A stretch of 64,000 nt of DNA from an uncultured Endomicrobiia bacterium (GTDB lineage: Bacteria; Elusimicrobiota; Endomicrobiia; Endomicrobiales; Endomicrobiaceae). The position numbers and the translations under genes are program-made. The stretch is from positions 1 to 64,000 of the forward strand of contig CALHWY010000024.1 of NCBI GenBank assembly GCA_938040055.1, read 5' to 3'. Positions 8,216-18,500 of this stretch are shown here, in pieces. Positions within the stretch are counted from its first letter, which is position 1. Every line of letters begins with the position of its first letter. The notes under the pieces are model-generated. The model had not been told where the DNA came from. It did no database searches and saw nothing but the letters and a program-made list of their open reading frames with translations.

Positions 8216-9380
8216 AAGTTTTCATCTCCGTTTTTAAGTCTCTGCGCTTGTGTTCAAAAAAGAAAGCCGACACAATCAAAAGAATTCCGCCCGCGACAAA
8301 AAACAGCGAGCGGGGCAAAAGTTTCCAGAAACAATTAAAATATTGCCCTACAGTAAAAACTATAAGCCAGAATGCTGCGAGATTGACATAAAACATCTGC
8401 CTTTTTTTATATCCTGAAAATATCAAAAGTAAAATCATCGCGGCGAAAAAAAGAGTCGCGGTGGTTTGGCATATACAAAGCCCGGATATCAAATAAGCGC
8501 AGAAAGCGGCCGCCGCCGCTATCATAAGATTTTGGGAGTTTTCATTCGTTTTTGAAGGATTGGCAAAAAAAACCGCGCAAAACATCGGCACGGCTGTCAA
8601 AAGAAGGACGACGGGAAACGGCAAGAGAGACGTTTTGCTTAATGACAAACTGTAGGCCGGAGTTCCGTAAAAAGACGGAAAAGTAAGAAAAAAAAGGCTT
8701 GCGAAAATAATAAATACCGCGAATTTTTCACAAACTTCCGATATTTCCGAGAGCGATTTTTTAAAAGCATTGAGTTTTCCCGTGCAGAAAATGATAATTC
8801 CCAGAAGGCAGTTTACCGTCAGCGTCAGCACGAATTTGTCATATGTATTTTTGTAGAGGTTGATGTGCGAAAAAAAAGAATTTATCCATATAACGGAAAG
8901 AACGCAGGAGAGAACCGCCGCCGGCTTGGAATTGAAAATATAAATATAAGGCATGGTCAGAACAAGCCATAAAAACACAAGAATATAAAGATTTTCCGGG
9001 GATACGCAATGGTAAATCTGCGAAACGAGGGAAATTAAAGCTCCTATAAGAAGGGAGCTTAAAAAAAGCAGAGAGCCTCCCGTTTTAGGGTAATTTTTAT
9101 TTTCGTATTTAAGAAAAAAACCGCCGAATGCGCAGGCAAACGTCAATGAAGCAAGCATTAATATTTTTACGGAGGGCGCGATAAACTCCCAGTTTGAAGC
9201 GACAAATAAAACAATTCCTATTGCCGCAAAAGACGAACCTATTATCGAAAAAGCCCAGATTATTTTTTTTGCATTCTTTTGCGAAAAGTCTTTTTCAATA
9301 TCGGAACGCATTTTGTCGGCCTGTTGCGGGCTTATCAAACCTTCGGCAAGACATTTGTCGATATAATAATATTTTTTCAT
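8205..9380 (-). CDS. DUF2157 multi-spanning membrane protein
   Basis: About 391 aa. I prefer the ATG at 9380 (MKKYYYIDKCLAEGLISPQQ), because DUF2157 proteins begin with just such a short helical segment; an extension to 9575 adds 65 basic residues with no family look. A soluble N-terminal helix pair is followed by about 10-12 hydrophobic segments running to the C-terminus. It overlaps the GDYXXLXY gene by 11 bp. It heads the transcript that continues through the amidase, murI and queD. No clear Shine-Dalgarno precedes the start. Function not known. Confidence 0.82.
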   Translation of the reverse strand: MKKYYYIDKCLAEGLISPQQADKMRSDIEKDFSQKNAKKIIWAFSIIGSSFAAIGIVLFVASNWEFIAPSVKILMLASLTFACAFGGFFLKYENKNYPKTGGSLLFLSSLLIGALISLVSQIYHCVSPENLYILVFLWLVLTMPYIYIFNSKPAAVLSCVLSVIWINSFFSHINLYKNTYDKFVLTLTVNCLLGIIIFCTGKLNAFKKSLSEISEVCEKFAVFIIFASLFFLTFPSFYGTPAYSLSLSKTSLLPFPVVLLLTAVPMFCAVFFANPSKTNENSQNLMIAAAAAFCAYLISGLCICQTTATLFFAAMILLLIFSGYKKRQMFYVNLAAFWLIVFTVGQYFNCFWKLLPRSLFFVAGGILLIVSAFFFEHKRRDLKTEMKTYEP

Positions 9381-9896
9381 TTTTGTAAACCGGTTCAAAA
9401 ACCGCAAAATCCGGATTTTGCCCAAAATAAAATTTTTTAAAATACGCTCGAAAACGATCCGTCCGCAAAAGCGCGGTAAAATGATTTCACGATACGGCGT
9501 ATTTGAAGAACCCGGCAAACCCGTACATATGCGGATTTTTTTGAAGTCTCCGTATATTTTTTCAGCCTGCCGCATATTTGCCGCGGCTTGAAGCTTGAAG
9601 AGCGCCGCCGGACAAGACGCGGGCGGTATGAATATTTTTTCGCGTCTGCGGGTTTTTAAGCCTGCACCGGTATAATATTTTTGGAATAAGTCTTTCCGGC
9701 AGAATGTTTTGTAAAATCATCTGCGCGGCAAGCTTGCGATAAAGCCGCAGAAATTTTAAAAGACCGGCGTTTTTTTAAACGCTTAAAAAATCAATAAGTT
9801 CAGGCTTTTTTCCGCTTTTCGCAAGACTTGTCTAAACTAGCATTTTAGCTTTAAGCCGTCAAGATTTTACGCGAAAAAATTGTGCGGGGCTTGTTT
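9381..9896. other. Non-coding gap upstream of the DUF2157 gene
   Basis: 516 bp between two minus-strand genes. It is A/T-rich with scattered GCCGG words and contains no frame that looks like protein. A promoter for the DUF2157-amiC-murI transcript should lie here, but I could not fix one with confidence. Confidence 0.4.
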
Positions 9897-10694
9897 TTAT
9901 ATTTTCAGATGAAGGATAAACGCTCTTTTTTTTGCGTCAACGATTTTCATCGCTATGCGGGTGTAAAGTTTAAGCCTGCCCGCAAGCATTTTCCTCGCGT
10001 CCGTAAAAAAAACGCGCTGCTCCGTCAAAACCGTCGCAGATTTTTTTGCGAACTCCTCCGCGTCGTTTATGTAAAAGTTCATAACGGCGCCGGAATTGCC
10101 AGTTTTTTTTACGTATTTATTCGCATAGCGTATTCCCGTTTCATTAGTTGCGTCGAATATAAGCTCGCAGGATTTAAAAGCGGCGCGCACATTATTTATA
10201 AAATCCAAAACCGCGTTTTCATTAAAATACTGGAAAACTCCGGACGCTATAAGCAAAGAGGGAAGCCCGGCTTTTATTTTTTTTGCCCACGACATGTCGA
10301 AAATATCGCAGCCTATCAGAATTTCATTAGCATATTCTCCCAGAACGGCGCGCCTGACGTCAATTATCCCGGGCAAATCGATTTCGTAAAAAACGGCCGA
10401 AGGTTCGTTCAGCCTGAAATAGGCGGTTTCAAGCCCCGCGCCGAGATAAATGATATTGCAGGCGCCTTTTTGCGCTATGAAACTTTTTACCATGGAATCC
10501 ATATTATAATATCTCGCGGCTGAAGCCATCAGAGAATATTCGGAAGATTTTTTTAGTATTGTGTCATCGGGCATATGTTCTTCAAGGGAAAGGGCTTTTC
10601 GGTCATAAAAATATTCGGGATATTTTTTTGAAACAAAAATACGCGCCGCCAAAGGAATAAATAAAGTATCCGCGACGCCTTTTAAGACGCTCAT
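9897..10694 (-). CDS. Class I SAM-dependent methyltransferase, leucine carboxyl methyltransferase family
   Basis: 265 aa. The SAM-binding region is visible as IIYLGAGLETAYFRL (about 101-115), with the acidic end of beta-2 in FYEIDLPGII (about 122-131) and GCDIF further on; this layout and the N-terminal region match the LCM (PF04072) family, which in bacteria methylates small molecules, often in natural-product contexts. No biosynthetic cluster accompanies it here, so the substrate cannot be guessed. It stands alone between the DUF2157 gene and ssrA. Confidence 0.75.
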   Translation of the reverse strand: MSVLKGVADTLFIPLAARIFVSKKYPEYFYDRKALSLEEHMPDDTILKKSSEYSLMASAARYYNMDSMVKSFIAQKGACNIIYLGAGLETAYFRLNEPSAVFYEIDLPGIIDVRRAVLGEYANEILIGCDIFDMSWAKKIKAGLPSLLIASGVFQYFNENAVLDFINNVRAAFKSCELIFDATNETGIRYANKYVKKTGNSGAVMNFYINDAEEFAKKSATVLTEQRVFFTDARKMLAGRLKLYTRIAMKIVDAKKRAFILHLKI

Positions 10695-10980
10695 TACGGG
10701 AACCTCCGAATTATGATTTTTTTATCCGCGCATAAACGGTAAAAGCGCGGGAATTATAAGCCGACGTGAAGAAAGTAAAACGGGAAGAGGAGTTCTTTAA
10801 AAGAATATCAATGAAAAAACGCCGGCAAAACGTTTTTGCATAAAAATAAAGAGATTGAGACGATTTCGGAGTTTGATAAGCCCAAAAGGCTTCATTTTCA
10901 AAGGAAAAGTTACCGAACTTAAAGATACTCCTGATTTTATAAGCAGCTTTAAGTCTGCTCCAAATGAAAATCCATTGAGG

Positions 10981-11379
10981 TGGAGGTGGCGGGAATCGAA
11001 CCCGCGTCCGAAAATGCTTCGGTAAGACCGCTACAGGCTTAGTCCGGAAGATTTGTCTCGTTCATAATGCCGTCTCCGGACGGGATTACATTATAAACCA
11101 GCGCCGTTTGAATTTTATTTCAGACTGACGGCGCAAGCCGCCTGAAACTAACCTGCTCTTGTCGTTTTATCCTTATAGCAGGTGTCTAAGGTAAAACGAA
11201 GCCGCTTAAGCGGCTATTGGCATAAATCCAAATCCCATCATAGGCATGGGATTCGCATTCTGCAACGGAACGATTTTTTTATCGTTGTTTATTTTTCGGT
11301 CGATTTTTACGGAGCCATCGACCAACTCCGGCCTGCTGTCTGTACTTCTGTCCATTCCCGTCGAAGCCTTTACACCCCC
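10981..11379 (-). ncRNA. ssrA: Transfer-messenger RNA (tmRNA)
   Basis: The 3' part reads as the T arm and acceptor (GGTTCGATTCCCGCCACCTCC) of a tRNA-like domain, and the 5' part has the conserved GGCTTCGACGGGAAT block. The 5' end GGGGGTG (11379-11373) pairs with CACCTCC at the 3' end over 7 bp, with one G-U pair, which fixes both ends; length about 399 nt. CCA is not fully encoded (CCT follows the discriminator A). A hairpin AACGAT/ATCGTT sits just ahead of the proposed resume codon in the place of pseudoknot 1. It rescues stalled ribosomes together with SmpB, which is not in this window. Confidence 0.93.
11206..11256 (-). other. tmRNA proteolysis-tag reading frame
   Basis: Taking GCG at 11256-11254 as resume codon gives the tag ANPMPMMGFGFMPIAA and then TAA. 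The Ala-Asn start, a position about 15 nt after the PK1-like hairpin, and the hydrophobic Ala-Ala end all fit a degradation tag. The stop codon lies in a hairpin AGCCGC/GCGGCT. The same frame is open upstream, so the resume codon is inferred, not proven. Confidence 0.7.
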
Positions 11380-11587
11380 GTTTTTTGCGGATCCGGATTT
11401 TAAGTTTTTCCGGAAAAGCCGCTCGTCAAACGCGCCCGCGCCGGATTTTTTACGCTTAAACCGCTTTTTCCGGCGCCGCATGGCCCGTCTTATGTTTGCT
11501 TTCCGCATGGCAGCCTTCATTTCATTTGAAGGACATGCCGCGGCTGCCCGTTTGAAAACATTAACGCTTTGAAATACGGCAGCAATT

Positions 11588-12067
11588 TTAACGTCTGTTT
11601 TTAAAGAACTTTTTTATTATTCCGGCGCATTCTTTTTCCATAATGCCGCCGAACACTTTCATCCTGTGGTTGAGTTTTTTGCTGTTTGCTATTTTAAACG
11701 CGCTTTTGCAGGCGCCCGCCTTTTTATCGAAAGCGCCGAAATATATATTTTCCAGTCTTGCGTTTACAAGAGCTCCGGCGCACATCGCGCAGGGCTCTAT
11801 TGTAACATATATGCTGCATCCGTTCAATCTGTAATTTTTTAACTTTTTTGCGGCTTTTCTTAATGCCGCTATTTCGGCATGCGCCGTGGGATCTTTATCG
11901 TTTATGCATCTGTTATAGCCTTCGGCTATTATTTTCCCTTCTTTTATTATTACCGCGCCTACGGGCACTTCCCCGTTTTGTTCGGCTTTTGCCGCCGCGG
12001 CCAAAGCTTTGTGCATATAATATGATCCGTCTTTTAAAGTATCTTTATTTTTCAATGTGTTTTTCAA
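11588..12067 (-). CDS. tadA: tRNA-specific adenosine deaminase (TadA)
   Basis: Deaminates A34 to inosine in tRNA-Arg(ACG). The zinc site is complete: HAE (His63, catalytic Glu65) and PCAMC (Cys93, Cys96). GEVPVGAVI and the long C-terminal helix are as expected. 159 aa from the first ATG; an internal ATG at residue 18 (MHKALAAAAKAE) would also give a full domain and remove the overlap. The start overlaps the end of the thioesterase gene by 23 bp, so the pair is one transcript reading toward ssrA. Confidence 0.92.
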   Translation of the reverse strand: MKNTLKNKDTLKDGSYYMHKALAAAAKAEQNGEVPVGAVIIKEGKIIAEGYNRCINDKDPTAHAEIAALRKAAKKLKNYRLNGCSIYVTIEPCAMCAGALVNARLENIYFGAFDKKAGACKSAFKIANSKKLNHRMKVFGGIMEKECAGIIKKFFKNRR

Positions 12068-12446
12068 GAGTTTCCTTTATGTCTTTGGGAAAGCGCACCG
12101 GTTTGAAAGATTTGTCCACTAAAGGATGTTTAGTCTTTCCCGTAACCAGCGTTTTATCTCCTTTCCTTATTATGTACGAACAGGTAAGACTGGCGGCGCT
12201 AATTTCGGAAAGAGCGGTTTCAACGGTTATAAGATCATCATATCTTGCGGGCGCGTGATAGCTGCATTCGGCGTAAATGACGGGGAAATAAAAGCCGCGT
12301 TCTTCGAGTTTTTTATATTCCAGTCCTATTTCCCTTAACAGTTCGGTCCTGCCTCTTTCATAATATGTAAGGTAATTGCCGTAATAAACCATGCCCATTT
12401 GGTCGGTATCGGCATATGCCACTCTGATTTGCAAAGAATTAGCCAT
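12045..12446 (-). CDS. Acyl-CoA thioester hydrolase, YbgC/4-hydroxybenzoyl-CoA thioesterase type
   Basis: 133-aa hot-dog-fold protein. YADTDQMGMVYYGNYLTYYE (about 11-30) carries the family's Asp (DTD) active-site motif, and RTELLRE follows. In proteobacteria YbgC belongs to the Tol-Pal locus; no tol genes are seen here, and the partner is tadA. It likely hydrolyses short acyl-CoA or acyl-ACP thioesters in the cytoplasm. Confidence 0.87.
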   Translation of the reverse strand: MANSLQIRVAYADTDQMGMVYYGNYLTYYERGRTELLREIGLEYKKLEERGFYFPVIYAECSYHAPARYDDLITVETALSEISAASLTCSYIIRKGDKTLVTGKTKHPLVDKSFKPVRFPKDIKETLEKHIEK

Positions 12447-12526
12447 ACTTGAAGTTCCTTTATATTTTTAAAAAATTATAATAATTTTCCAATATGCGGT
12501 CAAGATGTGAAAAAACCGAAAATTCA

Positions 12527-12555
12527 TTGACAAATTAATAGTTTTCTTATATACT
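12527..12555 (+). promoter_or_regulatory. Sigma-70-type promoter of the efflux operon
   Basis: TTGACA (12527-12532), a 17-bp spacer and TATACT (12550-12555) form a near-consensus promoter about 45 bp ahead of the TolC-family start. GGAG at 12592-12595 is the ribosome-binding site. Confidence 0.85.
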
Positions 12556-12601
12556 CACTCTAAAGAATTTGTGAAATTTATATAAATATACGGAGCATAA
12601 A

Positions 12602-14065
12602 TTGAAGGATTTTAAAATAAGAAAAATTATTTGTATGTCCGCATGCGGTTTTTTTCTGCTTGCCGTCATTGCGGAAACGGCTTTTTGTCTGCCCGGAGTT
12701 TACAATAGCGCCAATGACGACTTTTTAAACCAGTGTATGAAAATAGCCGAATCGAGAGACCGTAAAGTTCTTGTGGCCGCGGAGCAGATAAAGCTTGCGG
12801 AGGTCAGAGTCATAAGAGCGGGACGCGCTTTCTTTCCGCAGGTTCTTCTCCAGCACAGAACTTCAAAAGGAAAAACCGCGCTCAGCGACGGGGCCCATCC
12901 CGGCAAATATGACGATACCGAATATACTTCGGAAGATTACGGCGTAAGAGCGGTGCAGACGGTATATGAAGGCTACAGAACAAAGGGGCTGTATAAATAT
13001 GAAAATATGATGGTGGACGCGGCCAGATACAATTATACAAAAACCAGGGAAGAACTTTTTACAAGAATAAAACTGGCCTATTATGAATATCTGACGTTAA
13101 AACAGGAATACAAAGCTTTGGGAAAAGCTTTCGATATAGTCGACAAGCTTATGCTGAAAGTGAGAAACGAGTATAAGGCGAGGGCTATTTCGGAACTGGA
13201 TCTGACCGAGGCTGAAAATTTTAAAGATAAAGTCGAAGACATGCTCTCCGCCGCCAGAATAAATCTTGATTTTTCCGTGAAAAAGCTTATCGAAACCGTC
13301 GGCGTCAACACTTTGGACGATATAAACGCGGCGGTTTCCGACGAACTCCCAGATGACGTGGCCGAAATCACTTTTATGCTTCAGGATCTTTTAAGTTTTA
13401 TTCTCACCAACAATCTTGACGTGCAGACCGCAAAAGTGCAGGCTCTTATGGCCGATATGAAAATAAAGATCAACCGTTCTAAAGTCATTCCGAAGTTCTA
13501 CCTCGAAGGCTTTTACGGCAAAAGCGGGGAAGCCTTTACCACCGAAGCTCTCGAACTTACTGCGGCCTGGAGTCTGATGGGCAGAATGTCATGGAGCTTG
13601 TGGGGCAATTCTCTTGAAGTCGCTTATGACAAGGAAAGAACCGAGCCTTCAACCATAGTCGACGCCAGCAAAAGAATCGAAACTTCTTCTCTTGACATAA
13701 GGCTTTCCCTTTTGGACGATATGGGCTATTTCGTAGATACGAAAGAAGGAAAAGTGGGGCTTAACCAGGCGAATGCCGACTATATAGACGTTCTTAAAAC
13801 CAGAAGGCTTGAAGTGGAAAAAGCTTACAATGATTATTTGAACTCCCTCAACAGCGCGCGCACTTTGAGAAAAGAGATCAAGCTCAGGGAAAGAAAACTC
13901 GCCTTGATGAAAAAAAGGAACGATCTTTACGAAGTGCCCACCGTGAGCCTTATGGAAGAGTCCTGGAAATATGCCGAGGCTATTTCTTCATATGCAAGAG
14001 CCACTTATCAAAATCACGCTTCCGTAACGGAAATGGAAAGGCTGACATTAATGCCGCTAAGATAA
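12602..14065 (+). CDS. TolC-family outer-membrane efflux protein
   Basis: 487 aa. The start is TTG at 12602, chosen because GGAG lies 6 nt upstream and the next ATG would cut the signal peptide short. Residues 1-30 form a signal sequence ending near AFC-LPG. The rest is mostly long amphipathic helices with two homologous halves, as in outer-membrane efflux channels (OEP family); no lipobox is evident. It should form the trimeric outer-membrane duct for the adaptor and RND pumps that follow. First gene of a four-gene operon with a clear promoter. Confidence 0.87.
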   Translation: MKDFKIRKIICMSACGFFLLAVIAETAFCLPGVYNSANDDFLNQCMKIAESRDRKVLVAAEQIKLAEVRVIRAGRAFFPQVLLQHRTSKGKTALSDGAHPGKYDDTEYTSEDYGVRAVQTVYEGYRTKGLYKYENMMVDAARYNYTKTREELFTRIKLAYYEYLTLKQEYKALGKAFDIVDKLMLKVRNEYKARAISELDLTEAENFKDKVEDMLSAARINLDFSVKKLIETVGVNTLDDINAAVSDELPDDVAEITFMLQDLLSFILTNNLDVQTAKVQALMADMKIKINRSKVIPKFYLEGFYGKSGEAFTTEALELTAAWSLMGRMSWSLWGNSLEVAYDKERTEPSTIVDASKRIETSSLDIRLSLLDDMGYFVDTKEGKVGLNQANADYIDVLKTRRLEVEKAYNDYLNSLNSARTLRKEIKLRERKLALMKKRNDLYEVPTVSLMEESWKYAEAISSYARATYQNHASVTEMERLTLMPLR

Positions 14066-14098
14066 AATTTCATATCAAAAAGTATTCCGGAGGGTATT

Positions 14099-15334
14099 TT
14101 GGAAAAGATCAAATATTATTTTTATATGTTTAAGGACAATCTCACGCATAAGATTGCCAATTACAGGGCGCAGTCGCCCGAACGCTTTAAAAAACTGACT
14201 TATATAGCCGCGATTGCAATGTTTTTGATATTTGCCGGAATCGCGGTTTATATCATTTTCTTTAAAAAGAAAGCCGTGGAAGAGTCCGTCAGCGATGCGA
14301 TACAGGTCAAAGTAATAAGAGTAGCCAAGCAGGACTATACCGATAAATATACCGTAATGGGCACGATAAAAGGCGCCATAGAAAATGATATGCGTTTTGA
14401 AATAGAAGGGCATCTTGCTTTGTATAATTATAAAGAGGGAGATCAGATTCCGAAGGGGCAAAATATATGTTCTCTTGATCCCAAAGACGCGCTGACCAAA
14501 GCCGATTATGCGCAAAGCAAATACAGAAGCGAGAACTCCGCTTATATGTCGGCTAAAGAAAGATATAAAGTTTATGAAGATCTTTACAATATGAAAGCCC
14601 TTTCCGAAAGCAAACTTTATGAAGCCAAGTTTGAGATACAGTCCACCGAATCGCGCGTTAAAGCCGCGCGTTCCGAACTTGAACTTGCCCAGTCCAACCT
14701 GAAAAAGACAAATCTTGCCGCGCCCAGCGAAGGAATTCTGGCGCAGATTATAATTAAGCCCGGAGAATACATCACTCCGCAGGACGTTGTCTGCAAGTTT
14801 ATAAGCAATCACGGAACCAATTTTGAAATAGATATTCCGGAAAAAGATATACAGAAACTTGCCGTGGGACAGAAAGTCAAGGTTTTAAGCGATTCTTACG
14901 CCGACAGGGAGTTTGAGGGCGTACTGACAGAAATATCCCCTGTGGTAAATCCCAGAACAAGAACTTTTAACGTCAAAATCAATGTCGACAATGAAAAAGG
15001 CGAGCTGCGTTCCGGAATGTTCGGAAGAGGTACGATTTATCTTAAAGAGCTTAAAAATGTCGTTCTCGTTCCTTCGGACAGCGTTATATCCCTTAATAAT
15101 ATGACATTTTTGGTGCCTGTTGTAATACCGGATTCAAGAAAACCGGGGGAAGGAATAATACAAATGAGGCCATGCGTCACGGGAGATAAAGTCGCCGATA
15201 AAACGGTTGTCATAGACGGGCTTAACCTTGGCGAGCTTGTGGTTTCCGAAACGCAGGGGCAGCTTTCGGACGGAGCCCAAGTGAAGTTTCTGGAAGTCGC
15301 CCCTGAGGAAGAATCCATTCCCGTGGAATATTAA
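14099..15334 (+). CDS. RND efflux periplasmic adaptor (HlyD/membrane fusion protein family)
   Basis: 411 aa, TTG start at 14099 preceded by GGAGGG about 7 nt upstream; this is the second TTG start in a row in this operon. A short cytoplasmic segment is followed by a membrane anchor (about 37-58). Then come a biotinyl/lipoyl-like half motif, a helical hairpin (about 140-205), the second half motif (LAAPSEGILAQIIIKPGEYI) and a beta-barrel domain. It links the outer-membrane channel to the RND permeases. Substrate cannot be told from sequence. Confidence 0.88.
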   Translation: MEKIKYYFYMFKDNLTHKIANYRAQSPERFKKLTYIAAIAMFLIFAGIAVYIIFFKKKAVEESVSDAIQVKVIRVAKQDYTDKYTVMGTIKGAIENDMRFEIEGHLALYNYKEGDQIPKGQNICSLDPKDALTKADYAQSKYRSENSAYMSAKERYKVYEDLYNMKALSESKLYEAKFEIQSTESRVKAARSELELAQSNLKKTNLAAPSEGILAQIIIKPGEYITPQDVVCKFISNHGTNFEIDIPEKDIQKLAVGQKVKVLSDSYADREFEGVLTEISPVVNPRTRTFNVKINVDNEKGELRSGMFGRGTIYLKELKNVVLVPSDSVISLNNMTFLVPVVIPDSRKPGEGIIQMRPCVTGDKVADKTVVIDGLNLGELVVSETQGQLSDGAQVKFLEVAPEEESIPVEY

Positions 15335-15371
15335 ACTCGGGAAAACAAATACTGCAACGAAATTCGAAAAA

Positions 15372-15413
15372 AGGAAAGATATAAATATCATATTTATATC
15401 TTTTATCTTTCCT
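15372..15413 (+). promoter_or_regulatory. A/T-rich hairpin with two competing foldings
   Basis: AAAGATATAAATA (15375-15387) pairs perfectly with its complement at 15391-15403 around a 3-nt loop. AGGAAAGAT (15372-15380) can instead pair with ATCTTTCCT (15405-15413). The site lies between the adaptor gene and the first permease and may attenuate transcription or shield the message. Confidence 0.5.
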
Positions 15414-15513
15414 GCATTATAAGGCTTCTTTTATTCGTTCCCGCATTTTGCGGCATTAGAGTAAAATCATTAAAATTTCAATTAATTTTAACATTGTTTT
15501 TACCGTAAAATAG

Positions 15514-15519
15514 TATAAT
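15514..15519 (+). promoter_or_regulatory. TATAAT box directly ahead of the first RND permease
   Basis: A perfect TATAAT ends 7 nt before the ATG at 15527. No Shine-Dalgarno is visible in this spacer. If used, transcription would begin at or next to the start codon (leaderless message). The best -35-like match (TTGTTT, 15494-15499) has a short 14-bp spacer. Confidence 0.35.
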
Positions 15520-15526
15520 AAAAATT

Positions 15527-18500
15527 ATGATTATCGATTTAGGCATAAAAAAGCCGGTCACCACCCTGATGATCGTACTTGCATTGATGATATTTTCCAG
15601 CATCATGCTTGTGCGCATTCCCGTTGAATTAAACCCCAACACCGCTTCCGGCATGGTCAGCGTTATCACAAGACTGCGCGGGGGCGTGGCTTCCAGCGAA
15701 GTTGAAAAGTATGTTACCCGCCCGCTTGAAGAAGTCTTTTCCGAGCTGAACGGTTTAAAAGAAATGATTTCTTCTTCCAAAGAATCCGAATCCAATATAA
15801 TGATGATGTTTCATCACGGCGTGGATACGGATTTTATAGTTATTGACGTGCGCGAAAAGCTTGCAATGGTCAGGCATCTTCTCCCAAAAGAAACGGAAAA
15901 GCCCATTATCGCCAAATTCGAACAGTCCGACGCCCCTATCATAATAATCTCTTTGAGTTCGGATAAACATTCTCCGGAGCAGCTGAGGGAAGTGGCCGAA
16001 GAACAGATAAAAGAAAAAATTATGCGAGTTTCCGGGGTCGCCAATATAGAAATCGGAGGAGGCAGGGAAAGAAAACTGCTTATAGAAATCGACAATGCCA
16101 AGCTTCTCGCCTACAAGCTTCCCATTCTTGAGGTAGTGCAGAAAATAAATCTTTCCAATATCTCTATTTCCGCGGGAGAAATAGATGAAAAAAGCCGTAA
16201 TTATATCATAAGGGCCACGGGCGAATACAATAATGTGAGCGAAATTGAAAATACCGGCATAGCAGTAACCGATTCCGGGTCTACTATAAGAATAGGGGAT
16301 ATAGCTACGGTCAGGGATTCTTATTATGAGCCTACTTCATTTGCAAGGCTTAACGCCAATGACGTGGTTTCTTTATATATACAGAAAGAGTCGACGGCCA
16401 ATACCATAAGCACCGCGCGCGAAGCGCTTGTCGTCATTGAAGATCTTAAAAACGTTCTTGACGAAAACATAGTGGTTACCGTTGTAAAAAACGACGCGGA
16501 ATACATAAGCAAAGCGATCTATTCCCTGTGCGAAGCGCTTGTCGTGGGGGCGATACTTCTTGCCGGAATACTTTTTTTGTTTATGAGGAATATAAAAAAT
16601 ATCATAATAGTCGGCACCACGATGCCGCTCAGCCTTTTTATGTCCGTATTGATGATGTATTTTACGCAGCAGACTTTTAATGTTATGACTCTCAGCGGGC
16701 TTGCCATGGGAATGGCGAACGTTATGGATAATGCCATAGTCGTAATAGAGAATATTTCCTTCCACCATCACAGAAAAACTTTTAAATCCAAAGCCGAACT
16801 GGTGGTTAAAGGCACCGCGGAACTGTGGCAGCCTATGTTTGCCTCCACGGTAACGACCATAGTCGTATTTTTGCCTCTGGTGTTTTTGGAACCGGAAATA
16901 AGGCAGCTTTATATGCCTTTCGGCCTGACCATTACTTTCGCGCTTATAGCTTCCCTGGTAAGCACCATGATATTTATTCCCCCGCAGATTTTCAGCTGGC
17001 AGCATAATTTCGAATTGGAATTCCAGGGTTGGTATATGCGCATAAGGCATATTTACGGAAAAATACTTAAATTCGTTTTCAGAAGACAGACTTTCGTGTG
17101 GCTGTTTGTCATCGGATTATTTCTGGCCTCGCTTAAAATTCTTCAGACAAGAGATTCGGAATTTCTTGATCCCGGAGACGTCAATACTTTCAGAATAGGA
17201 ATACAGTTCCCGCCGGCTACGCGCATCGAAGTTTCAAACGAGCTGGTCAAGAAGATGGAAAAAGACCTTCTCTCATACAGGGACGATGTGGAAAGAGTCT
17301 CTTCAAAAGTCGAAAAGCTGCATACGTTCGTCGAAGTTAAAGTATACAAAAACGCCGAATATTTTAAGGAGGAGTTCCGAAAGCGTTTCGGGGAATATAC
17401 GCCGGCTTTTGTTTATTATCAGGACTCCAACTCCGCGGGCGCCAAAGAAATGTATGTGGATTTTTACGGGCAGGATTACGACACTCTCAAACAGCTTGCT
17501 TTTTCTTCTTCGGGAAGGCTTCAGCAGGTCAAAGGGCTTACAGACGTGAAAATAAGAATGCGCGAAGACGAGCCGGAAATAAATCTTTTTGTAGATAACG
17601 ACAGGCTGGCGATATTCGGGCTTACGGCTTATTATTTCGGAAACACTCTTCACTGTCAGATAAGAGGCCTTATAGCCACGCAGTACAGAACCGAAGGAAA
17701 ACAGATAGAGACGATAGCGAGGCTTGTTCCCGGAAGCGTTAAAAACGTCAACGAGGTTCTTTTTTTGCCTATAGTAAATCCTAAAAAAGACATAGTGCGC
17801 GTGGGGCAGGTGGCCACAGCCGAGGAAATCAAGTCCACGCAGGAAATATGGCATAAAAACAAAAAACGTTTCATCCAGATAAGCGCAAACAGGAATAAAA
17901 TCGGGCTTACCACGGCCGCGCGCGGAATTACCGCCGCTTTAAAAGGCGTGGCTTTTCCCAGGGATTATTCTTTCAATATAGCGGGAGATTATGAAAAGAC
18001 GGTAAAGAACCAGGGCTCTTTCATTCTTGCGGTAGCGCTGACCGTTATTTTGATATTTTTTGTGCTTGCTTCCATATTCGAGTCGTATAAACAGCCTTTT
18101 CTTATTATGTGCGCTCTTCCTCTAAGCCTTATAGGCGTTGCTTTTTCTTTGTGGATATTTAAAAAACCGATAAGCCTGGGAGTGTGGATAGGCATAATGA
18201 TATTGTTCGGTTCCATTGTTTACGGATCGATCATTATTGTGGATAAGATAAACCAGAGAAGACACGGCAGAAAAAATATTATGAGGGTCATATTCGAATC
18301 CTGCAAGGAAAGACTCCGCCCCGAACTTATAACTTTTTTGATGAAAACCATAGGGCTTCTTCCCATGGTGCTCAGCCGCGACGAAGCGGCGTCCATGTGG
18401 CGCTCGCTGGGGCTGACGGTTCTGTGCGGAACGGTTACCGGCACTATGCTGACGCTTCTTATCATACCTACGGCTTATTATTTAATGGATAATCCGCGAA

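Noticed and set aside
11206..11520. 104-codon minus-strand frame ending ...FMPIAA
   Set aside because: It is the tmRNA tag frame extended by chance through the 5' tRNA-like part; not a protein gene.
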